Assembly (NCBI GenBank): GCA_964016985.1
Contig: OZ024823.1
Location: 41,326,264-41,390,263 of the forward strand
Direction of reading: 5' to 3'
DNA length: 64,000 nucleotides
From: Anodontia alba
Lineage: Eukaryota > Mollusca > Bivalvia > Lucinida > Lucinidae
Numbering within the stretch: position 1 is the stretch's first letter; the number at the start of each line of letters is the position of its first letter. A program made the position numbers and the translations under genes. The notes under the pieces are model-generated. The model saw only the letters and a program-made list of their open reading frames with translations, did not search any database and was not told the origin of the DNA. Shown here in pieces: positions 40,511 to 50,299 of the stretch.

Positions 40511-40875
40511 CTACAAGATTTTGAGTTATCTATCTATTTTTTATATGATCTCCAACCCTCTTACGAGTGTTATTAAGATGTGTGTGCGCATGATGTAAAT
40601 GTAAGAAAAGGGAAAATGAAAAAGTGCAGATAAAATGTCTAAAAAGCAAGGTGAAATATAGATTACATAGTGTTAGTAAGAAGAGTTTAAAATTGGATAA
40701 AAACAGTCTACTTCTTAATGGAAAAATGTGACTGACCCTGATTTGAATCTTGAAAGAGATCAGCTGGTAATTTGTTCCAAAGAACAATGGCCATGATAAA
40801 AATGAATATCTATAATAGCAAACACGTACAGCGTTGAAACAACGTCTTCAACGTTGAATCTACGTCGTGACATTG

Positions 40876-41180
40876 TTGTTTGTGTCGAGGTTTTACGGCC
40901 CAGTCAACCCAGTGGGGTCATGTCGAGCGCGGTCAGTTTACCTAACCACACGTTTACTGGGCAGGCTTAGTCCTCTAAGCGGTTAACCAGTATTGTGCAC
41001 ATTCTTTCGCCAGAAACTGACAACTGCCCTTCTTGTATCAGCAGAAGGGGGAGAATGACAGTAGAAAATATTTCATGATCAATCTCCACGAAAGAATGTT
41101 GCCGATTTCGGCGGGGGTTGAACCCGCGACCTCCTGGTCTCCAGTCGGACGGCGCATCCAACTGAGCCACCGAGGCCGGC
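40876..41180 (-). repeat. tRNA-derived SINE, copy 5, with 13-bp TSD
   Basis: A full 305-bp element between perfect TSDs CGTCGTGACATTG (40863-40875 and 41181-41193). Head on the right with TGGCTCAGTTGGATGCGCCG and GCGGGTTCAACCCCCGCC on the minus strand; tail CTCGACACAAACAA at the left. It is the best reference copy for this family in the window. Confidence 0.96.
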
Positions 41181-41194
41181 CGTCGTGACATTGA

Positions 41195-42015
41195 CGTGAC
41201 ATTGAATCAACATTGATTTCAACACGGTTTGCCTTCCGGGATGGTTTTGTCTGAATGAAAGAGGATGCATGTGGCGAGTATATCTTTTTGGTCGTTCGAA
41301 ATATGACAGAACCGGTATAGCGACGAGGCCATGGACTATCTTGTAAAACACTGCAAGGCGCGCATCGTACGAGTCTGCTCAAGCGACCGCCAGCCGAAAT
41401 TGCTTGTCTTATTGGACACACTACTGCATGGCGAATTATCATTTGTAATTTTAACCCATCTAGCAGCCCTCCGCCGAATTTGCTCGATTCATGTTTTCTT
41501 TTGTATAAGGGCTCCAGACCAAAGAAGCATACTCAACTTGCGGTCGTACCAAAGAATCGTATGCTAAAGTTTCTATTTCTTCATTCTTTTGTCTTTATGT
41601 TTTTTTGTTTTGTTTTTTTTTTTGTTTTGTTTTTTTTTTTTACAAAGCTTAAGGTTCTGTTTGCATTAGTTGAAATTTTACTTATGTCTGAGTTCAAGCT
41701 TAGGTCAGCGCTGATGTTTACCCCTAAGTATTTGGCTGAATCCGCAGACTAAAGTTCCTGACCATGCATAAAATATTTTGACTTAATGGGACGTCCCAAC
41801 CTTTAGACATGGAACACCTGGCATTTATCAGGATTAAACTTCATCTTCCGGGTTCGTTACCAATATTGCATCTTGTATGTCACTGTCTTTTGTGCTAGAT
41901 ACAGTCAAGAGAACAGCAGTTTTATCTGCGAAAAGCCTAATTTGAGACTGGATATTGTCAGGAAGGTCATTTATGTACAAAAGAAAAAGGAGCAGGCACT
42001 TACAGACCCCTGGGA
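41195..42015 (-). pseudogene. Decayed non-LTR reverse transcriptase fragment
   Basis: Minus-strand pieces in shifting frames: LLYINDLPDNIQSQIRLFAD near 42000-41910, LVRPQVEYASLVWSPYTKEN near 41545-41490, FYKIVHGLVAIPVLSYFERP and RYTRHMHPLSFRQ near 41350-41240. These match the family at 51173-52580 (YKIVHGIVAIPLPAYFE). Several frameshifts and an inserted T-rich tract (41590-41640) show it is dead. Confidence 0.85.
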
Positions 42016-42039
42016 CCTCATTTGAAGATTCCTCATGGT

Positions 42040-42180
42040 GTTTAACGGCCCAGTCAGCGCTATTTAAGTCATGTCAAGTCGGTCAGTTTTACCTAACCAC
42101 ATTTTCCTGGGCAAGTTTATACATAATCGGTTTGTAAATATGAGCCAATCGGTTAGTCAGTATGAGCAAACGAACGAATC
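42040..42180 (-). repeat. SINE 3' half, diverged
   Basis: ACGGCCCAGTCAGCGCTATT, GTCATGTCAAGTCGGTCAGT and ACCTAACCACATTTTCCTGG match the body of SINE copies 4 and 5; no tRNA head. Confidence 0.7.
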
Positions 42181-42711
42181 AATCAATCAATCAATCAATC
42201 AAGTTTCCTGATTAGTGGCAGTGCAAAAGCAGCTCGTTATCGCAAAATGAATGAACAAACGAAAGAACCAGGCAGACGGACGAATGAATGACTGAACCAG
42301 CCAACGAACCAACTAATCAATCAAGTTTCCAGTTTAGTGGTAGAGGAAAAACATGGTAAAAACAGCTTGTGATTCACGATTTAGGATTCGTGGACTAACA
42401 GATGAACGGATGCTCAGACAAACAGTGGACCACATTTCCTTATCCCCAATCTGATCAGAGTATTCCTTGGTCGGACAATGGGTAGCTAAGAATCCAATAT
42501 TTTTTCATACGGACAGGGAAAACAGAGTAGACTGGGAGGATGCTCTGGCTGACCTGAGTCTTCCCTGAACAGTTTTTTTTTCCAATTGTGCATATATTTC
42601 TTTCTCTCTCTCTCTCACTCTCTCTCTCTGATAATGCTTAGTTTTGTTAATTACGTTAACCTTTATAACTGAGAAATTTTAGAAAGTTCTTGTTTCGTTG
42701 TTATGACGAAT

Positions 42712-42993
42712 CCATTACGAAAACCTGCCTTTTCAAATATACTGAAAAGTTAATCACCGAAAAATTGAAAATTTTCAGACAAAAAAATTAAATATTTTTC
42801 ATATTTCTGCTCAAAACATAGATTGTGGGTACTCGTTAGAACCGCCTCTGCGAGGCGGTTCTAACGATACCCACAATCTATGTTATTGAGCAGAAATAAG
42901 AAAAATAATATGTACCCCTGTAAACCCCAGTTTTACTATATAATTGTGGGGTTTACGGGGGTCAAAATTATATAGGCGTGTTTTAGTGATGAC
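42712..42993. repeat. Hairpin-B element, near full length
   Basis: CCATTACGAAAACCTGCCTT at the left, GAACCGCCTCTGCGAGGCGG centre, CCCCTGTAAACCCCAGTTTT then TATATAGGCGTGTTTTAGTG at the right. Confidence 0.9.
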
Positions 42994-43111
42994 TCCCAGT
43001 TTGCCTACTGCCATTTCACCTATGCTATGTCCCTTTTCGCCTACACCCATTTCACCTTCTCCCGTTTTGCCTACTTTGCAAGTTTACGCATACACGCAGT
43101 CTGTTTTCATA

Positions 43112-45045
43112 TATGGTGGCATATTTCTGCCACGAGATAGCTAGGTAGCTATCACGATACTTTCAATAATTATCGTGATATTTCGAAGTTTCCTGAAAAG
43201 ATTATCTTAATAGTTTAAAGTTTCCTGGAAATATTATCGCGAAAGTTTACAGTATTATCGCGATATTTTTTGCGTTAGTGCCCAGAGCTGCCATTTATTT
43301 TCTGTTATCTAAATATAGAAACCGAACTCGGAATACCTTTGTTTATACTGTTGAAATTCACCGAGGGTATTTACCAGCGACTTTTAAGATAAGTGATAAC
43401 TTGAATTATCTAGATATGTTTTTTAATCTCCAGAAAATATTTTAACGCAAAATTTCGTGATACTGCTCGGAACTGACATTAGTATCTAGATAAAATTATC
43501 GCGATAATTTTTTCATGGTAGCGAGGTAGCTATAAATAGAACACAAGCGGATATGACATTCTGGGATTTCTACGCACCGATTGGCGATTACCTAGTACAA
43601 ACTTATATGGTGGCATATTTCTGCTACGAGATAGCTAGGTAGCTATCACGATACTTTCAATAATTATCGTGATATTTCGAAGTTTCCTGAAAAGATTATC
43701 TTAATAGTTTAAAGTTTCCTGGAAATATTACCGCGAAAGTTTACAGTATTATCGCGATATTTTTTGCGTTAGTGCCCAGAGCTGCCATTTATTTTCTGTT
43801 ATCTATATATAGAAACCGAAATCGGAATACCTTTGTTTATACTGTTGAAATTCACCGAGGGTATTTACCAACGACTTTTAAGATAAGAGTTTGTACTATG
43901 TAATCGCCAATCGGTGCGTAGAAATCTCAGAATGTCATGTCCGCTTGTGTTCTATTTATAGCTACCTCGCTACCATGAAAAAATGTCAGTTCCGAGCAGA
44001 ATCACGAAATTTTGCATTAAAATATTTTCTGTAAATTAAAAAACATAACTAGATAATTCAAGTTATTGCGGTTATGTTTTCAGGAAAACTTTTTATTTTC
44101 TGGAAAATTAAGAATATTATCGTGATAGCTATCTAGCTACCTCGTGGCAGAAATATGCCACCATAAACTTATGGTGGCATATTTCTGCCACGGGATAGCT
44201 AGGTAGCTATCACGATACCTTAAATAATTATCGTGATATTTCGAAGTTTCCTGAAAAGATTATCTTAATAGTTTAAAGTTTCCTTGAAATATTATCGCGA
44301 AAGTTTACAGTATTATCGCGATATTTTTTGCGTTAGTGCCCAGAGTTGCCATTTATTTTTTGTTATCTATAGATAGAAACCGAAATCGGAATACCTTTGT
44401 TTATACTGTTGAAATTCACCGAGGGTATTTACCAGCGACTTTTAAGGTAAGAGTTTGTACTAGGTAATCGCCAATCGGTGCGTAGAAATCCCAGAATGTG
44501 ATATCCGCTTGTGTTCTATTTATAGCTACCTCGCTACCATGAAAAAATTATCGCGATAATTTTATCTAGATACTAATGTCAGTTCCGAGCAGAATCACGA
44601 AATTTTGCGTTAAAATATTTTCTGGAAATTAAAAAACATATCTAGATAATTCAAGTTATTGCGATAATGTTTTCAGGAAAACTTTTTATTTTCTGGAAAA
44701 TTAAGAATATTATCGCGATAGCTGTCTAGCTACCTCGTGGCAGAAATATGCCACCATACAAACTCTTACCTTATAAGTCGCTGGTAAATACCCTTGGTGA
44801 ATTTTAACAGTATAAACAAATGTATTCCGATTTCGGTTCTATCTATAGATAACAGAAAATAAATGGCAGCTCTGGGCACTAACGCAAAAAATATCGCGAT
44901 AATACTGTAAACTTTCGCGATAATATTTCCAGGAAACTTTAAACTATTAAGATAATCTTTTCAGGAAATTTCGAAATATCAAGATAATTATTGAAAGTAT
45001 CGTGATGGCTATCTAGCTACCTCGTGGCAGAAATATGCCACCATA
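43112..45045. mobile_element. Composite of three nested fold-back elements with 6-bp TSDs
   Basis: All units end in TATGGTGGCATATTTCTGCC and its complement. Outer unit: left arm about 43112-43397, loop 43398-43603, right arm 44765-45045, flanked by TTCATA (43106-43111, 45046-45051). Unit 3 (44170-44758, 589 bp) sits in the outer loop between two CAAACT (43598-43603 and 44759-44764). Unit 2 (43606-44165, 560 bp) sits at unit 3's edge between two AACTTA (43600-43605, 44166-44171). No ORF. TA(Y)...(R)TA ends with 6-bp TSDs recall the IS3EU superfamily, but that is a weak assignment without a transposase. Confidence 0.93.
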
Positions 45046-46833
45046 TTCATACACGACCCATATCAACAGCCATTTCCACTTCGGTATTGGCTTTTACCGG
45101 GTCCATAGAAACACCCCAAACCACCCCAAAACACCCCAAATCACAACAAAATACCCCAAAATACCCCAAACCACCATTAAAACCAGTCTTGTTTGATAGG
45201 GTAGAGTTAGCTTAGGTGTCGCAGAGATATATCTAGTAAGTAAGAAGGGCCTGGGTTATGTACAGCACCCCACACTGCCAAGGTAACCACCCCAAACCTC
45301 ATTATAATTTGTTCATAATTGATTAAAGCACCCCAAACTGCCTAATTTCACCCCTGTATGACAGTGTAGAGATTGATAGTAACTTGCGTTTCGCCCTGTC
45401 ACGTTAGCCTAAGGAAGGATAAAATTTTATCCTTAGTTTCCAGCTGGTACCGCACAAGAACATTACTATTCATAATAATGTACAAGTGACACGGGGAGGT
45501 GTGACTAGGACTTGCTACCATAGATACTTTTATATCAATTATTTCGCCAGGAATCGCTTCATGGCAGCCATTCACCAGCCTCTTTTTTTATTTTTTTTTT
45601 TATTTTTATTCTTTTTATTTTCTTTATTTTTATTTTTATTTTTTTCTGGACAGGGATTATTATTGACAACTGACTCCTTGTAACCGATTTCAACTAATAC
45701 ATTCTATGTATGTACATTCTTATGACCTTATTGCTATTATCTATTCATGTGAGCCCAGTAAATATCTAAATTCTCCAAACAAGTGTTTTGATATTTGCTG
45801 GTCACACATGCTTTAACACATCGTCATGTTAAATGCAATGCTCAATCCCCATCTTATTCCAGTGCATAACATTTTAAAGTTAAATGAACCTGGCACAATC
45901 TTTACCGTTTTCGCTGTGCAAGCGTAGGATTCTAGGATTCAGTGCTCCTTTGTGCTACCAGCAAAGACTCTGATCAGCCTGTCACTACGTGTGTGCGCAG
46001 AACGATCTTAGCATCTGCTAGAGTACTATTTAATCGGGTTTGCTGTGCCTCGGCTCAATATACATCAGCAAAATTAACTACATGTAAAATTTGTATTAAT
46101 ACATAAAAAACGTATATGTAATTTATGAATTACTATTATGTAGTAGCATATAGTAACAGGATTAAATGCATGATCATTTTTCACTTTTCTGGTGTATTTA
46201 CAATTTAACAATGACATACTGTCGAACGACAATACTACCATTACTATTGAATGTATTACATCTACTCTTCTTTTGGCATCTTCAGAAACGAGTTTTTCGT
46301 TCATTTATTTCTGTACGAATGATATTTTTGCCTCGTATTACATTCCTAGTTAAATAGCACAAAATCATTTTCCGCTTCAATTTTAAAGATCGACAATGGA
46401 ATAAATCATGTCGAATCCAAATGCGAAACCGTGTTTCTAAAAACTACCAAGAAGAGAGTATTCATATTAATAAGCATTAATTTTAGTCACTCTACTATAT
46501 ACAGATAACAATAATAAAGCATTACAGACAAATTTGATATATTAATCAATTGTTTGTTATGCACTGGATTTTTTCTTTCTTTTTTTTTTTTTTTTTTTTT
46601 TTGTATATAATATACAATATATTCATAGAGATAATGGTACTTTACTCCTCTTACAATTCAGTCTAGTTTGCCCGATCATGTATCGCAAGCTTGCTAACAG
46701 TGAACACTCACGAGAAACTGTTTGGATGTGCGGCCTTATCAGAGCCTTAGCTGTTCACACATTTAACTGGTACCATAATCTCATTTCTATCAATACGAAA
46801 TCTGCATCAACATTGTTTGTAATGACTTTATCA

Positions 46834-47151
46834 TTATAAGTTCCTTACAAAGTCTTCACCACCGTTGTTTTGTTCTAACATTGACAGGCCTTTTCGTGGC
46901 ATTGGGTTTCTTTGCAGTTCCTTTTGCTTTGTCAGTTTACCATCTTTGGATGAAATGTATTTCTGTTTTGGTTGATTTTTCTTGTCGGCCAATAATGCGG
47001 GAAAAAGATCTTGTTTTTCGGGGTCTGTCTTACATCTCCATATGGCGGGGTTTACCTTGTAAAGTTTCTCAGATGTTCTTAGTCGATAGTTTCCGTCTCT
47101 GTGTAACGCACATCTGTAGTCCATGAAGTGAATTTGAGTCACACGATGTAG
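46834..47151 (-). CDS. Unidentified coding-like block (possible terminal exon or captured fragment)
   Basis: On the minus strand an open frame runs from a T-tract followed by ATCAAAAAG (a plausible acceptor near 47151) to a TAA at 46836-46834. It reads LHRVTQIHFMDYRCALHRDG at the start and LSMLEQNNGGEDFVRNL at the end, with mixed charged residues and no low complexity. I recognise no domain. It could be the last exon of a host gene, a captured gene fragment within the 8-kb element, or chance. Positions 46674-46735 just downstream are repeated at 47223-47280 (ATGTATCGCAAGCTTGCTAA). Confidence 0.35.
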   Translation of the reverse strand, partial: LHRVTQIHFMDYRCALHRDGNYRLRTSEKLYKVNPAIWRCKTDPEKQDLFPALLADKKNQPKQKYISSKDGKLTKQKELQRNPMPRKGLSMLEQNNGGEDFVRNL

Positions 47152-47989
47152 CTTTTTGATAAAAAAAAAAAAAAAAAGGTAAGAGAAAAGTCCAGGGAGT
47201 GCCACAATCATAAACCGCAGCCCTTCATGTATCGCAAGCTTGCTAACACTCTCGAGAAACTGTTTGCATGTGCGGCCTTTGTAAAGTTTGGTCGCCAGTT
47301 GGAAGGGGCAAGAGTAATCCTTGGAAAAATTAGTTGGATTATTGGAGACTGGAAAATTAAACTAATTCCAAGTTGGAAAAATGGGGGTGTATTCCTTGGA
47401 TCTTTTACCTGTTGGAAAATTGTTTTGTAGACAGATTTAATTGATTTAAGCATGCAGGAAGATGTATCATTTTCATAATTTTTTTTTCAACTTTAGAAAG
47501 TGTTAGTTTTCAAAACATTCAAAAGAATGCAAACATAACTGCATTTTTTTTTTTTTTTTTTTTTTTAATTGATAAATTGATAAGTTAATAAGGCAAAACT
47601 TTTTTTTAAAACAGGAAAAATAGAGATGAAATGGAATGAAGGAATGAATGGAATTGTAAATTTAGTTTTCATAATTACTCTGTTTTCTGATAAAGTATCT
47701 TTTTTATCATTCTTATAACTATGCTATCAGAGCTAACTGATATTGTAATCCTCCTGTCTCTTCCCATAAAGAAAGAAATATAAAACAACAATAGAAATAA
47801 GAAACAAATTTGACATATACATCCCAAAAAGATTAAAGGAAAAAATGCAAGCTTATATAATATCAATCCATTAACAATATGTGATTGCTTGTTTACCACA
47901 GGTGACACTGATACTTTCAGTGGACAAACAACTTAATTGGGTTTGTTTACATAACAATTAATAAAACACTTTGATGAAATAATGGTAAA

Positions 47990-48612
47990 AAAAGGTAAGA
48001 GAAAAGTCCAGGGAGTGCCACAATCACAAACCGCAGCCCTTCCCAGACCCCAAGAGGAAGAGGAAACCGACAAATCCGAACAAGCACAAATCAAACAAAC
48101 GTACCAAAAGCACTAAGATTAGCTCTCTCTTCCCCACGCGAGGTAATCGCAATACTAAAAGGTAATTTACTTTTTCACACCTATACATTGTTCATATCCC
48201 TATATTTATGAAAAGAAGACTTCGAAAAGAAGATTTGGCATCGGGACCCAGGGTGAAGTTGGCTAGCTGTAAAAGTGCTTTAAACCACCCCCCCCCCCCA
48301 CCCCCCGGTGGTTTACTCTACTGACCACTCTTAGGCGGTGGTCCCGGTGTTACTCTTTGTTGCTTTGTGGTTTGTTCTACGAGGCGATTTGTTGTATGTC
48401 TTTCCGTGTGTCATTTTGTTCTTGTGTTTTTCAGTCCTTTTAGTATTGCGATTACCTCGCTTGGGGAAGAGAGACCTAATCTTAGTGCTTTTCGTACGTT
48501 TGTTCGATTTGTGCTTGTTTGGATTTGTCGGTTACCTCTTCCTCTAGGGGTCTGGGAAGGGCTGCGGTTTGTGATTGTGGCACTACCTAGACTTTTCTCT
48601 TACCTTTTTTTT
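47990..48612. repeat. Long inverted repeat (about 175-bp arms, about 270-bp spacer)
   Basis: AAAGGTAAGAGAAAAGTCCA, GGGAGTGCCACAATCACAAA, ... CCCCACGCGAGGTAATCGCA (47990-48163) returns as its complement at 48437-48612 with a few changes. The first 50 bases occur a third time at 47177-47227. The ORFs at 48338-48624 are arm translations. Confidence 0.92.
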
Positions 48613-48967
48613 TTCATTATATAAAATAATATTACAGAACTTGTACACTTCAGAAAATATTCAGAGCTGGCTGTGAAATTATTAAATTATTGAAACATCA
48701 TTATATTCAAAATGGACTTCACAAATAAAATGTAAAAGGAAATGGGAATGGCATCTTTTGAAGTGTATATAGGTGAAATTGGAATAGGTAAAATGGGAAC
48801 TACCAAACAACATCCATCCAATCTGAATTTTGCCAAATTATTTGATAGTCTTGACAGAAACGTGGAAAGTGGCTACAACTCGTTTATTCTTTCTATCATC
48901 AGCCCTTTGTTTTATTATTTCTTAACCTGTACCAGTCTCTGGGCAAAATCAGCAGATGGGAAATTTG

Positions 48968-49130
48968 TGATATGTTTTCTTGGTTTTCCCTGAAAACAGG
49001 ATTTTATATTTCATGTAAACTGTCTCCACTGGAGACAATTTGCATGAAATGTCAAAATCCTATTTCCTGGGAAAAATGAGAGAAATATTTCAAACTGTCG
49101 TCTAATTTTACCCAGAGTGCTGAGCATTAA
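48968..49130. repeat. Hairpin repeat related to 18385-18608
   Basis: TGTTTTCTTGG, GAAAACAGGATTTTATATTTC, then TGTCTCCACTGGAGACA centre and return arm, followed by AAACTGTCGTCTAATTTTAC CCAGAGTG. Edge and centre match the 18385 element. Confidence 0.7.
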
Positions 49131-49439
49131 AGAACCCCATTTTTTTTATTGACAAGGATATTTTTGCATTCCATTCTGACATAAAGTCACGTCTTAAGAT
49201 TTATAGTTGATAAATTTTATTATGTGAAGAACTCAAATTCAAATTTGTAACTATATCTGATATGACCTGTCAGTCACCTGATAAGATCTGTCAATCATCT
49301 GATAATACCTGTCATTCATCTTGCATATCACATTACCCAAAAACATCTGACCAATGAAAATTCCACAGCTGAAAAGCTCTGCCTTCCATTTGTTGTAAAA
49401 AAGAAATCTACAAGCAAAGCCTAATTAGTATTCCAACTC

Positions 49440-50040
49440 AATAGTTTAAAAACATTTTTTTTTCAGTTTTGCAGCTGTCACTGTAAAAAAAACAACAAAA
49501 AACACACACAAAAAAAAAAACAAACAAAAACAAACAACAATAACAAAACAACAAACAAACTAAAAAAAGACCTTGGCAGAAAGTGAATCACTGGAAGATA
49601 CAAAGATTGAAAGAAGTGGAAAAAATACAGTTAAACAAATGTGACATGTGACATATAAACAACATACACATTATTTTGTTTGTTAGTGTGTGTGTGTGGT
49701 ATTTTTTTTTTTTTTTTTTTTTATTTAACATATAAGTGAAATGAATTATTATAACACATAAAATAAGTAAATATATTTGTTGAAAGAAACAATGACTGAG
49801 AGAAAGAACAAAGTTATTTTTCACAATAGGGGATAAAAACAATTCTGACAGGTGGACCTACTTTAATTATAATTATTTTAGCTTGCTAACAAATTCATTG
49901 GTCAATTAATGCCCATACTCATTTACTAGTCAAAGTAAAAAAAAAAAAGTCACTCTGTTCACTTCGTATATAAATATGATATTAAATTCCCTTAGTGTGT
50001 ATCCCTGATGATATAGACATGTACTTTTAAGGCAGTGGCT
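49440..50040. other. A/C- and T-rich low-complexity region, no gene
   Basis: (A)n/(CAAA)n sequence at 49480-49560, GTGTGTGTGT and T(20) at 49686-49722. Nothing coding. Confidence 0.6.
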
Positions 50041-50054
50041 ATTTGTACAAATAT

Positions 50055-50110
50055 AGCCTATATAGGCTAATCGTACGCTCCCGTACGATTAGCCTATATT
50101 GGCTAATTGT
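50055..50110. repeat. GTACGATTAGCC hairpin
   Basis: GCCTATATAGGCTAATCGTACG then CTCC then CGTACGATTAGCCTATATTGGC form an 18-20-bp near-perfect stem with a 4-base loop; a decayed third arm follows (GGCTAATTGTACGGCCCCGT). Confidence 0.85.
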
Positions 50111-50299
50111 ACGGCCCCGTATGGTTAGTCTATATATCCTATATTGGATAATCGTTCGACTAGTTCAGTTTTGTACAGTGAATGTATATTAAGTATATTT
50201 TGCAAATATTAAAAGGGCATTGGGCAGTATGGAACCGGATTATATTACCTCATCTATTTATATAAAAGCATTTTCTTCATGTTTTATAATACATTCAAA

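Noticed and set aside
48338..48624. Hydrophobic ORFs that might suggest a membrane protein
   Set aside because: They are translations of one arm of the 175-bp inverted repeat and overlap each other in two frames.
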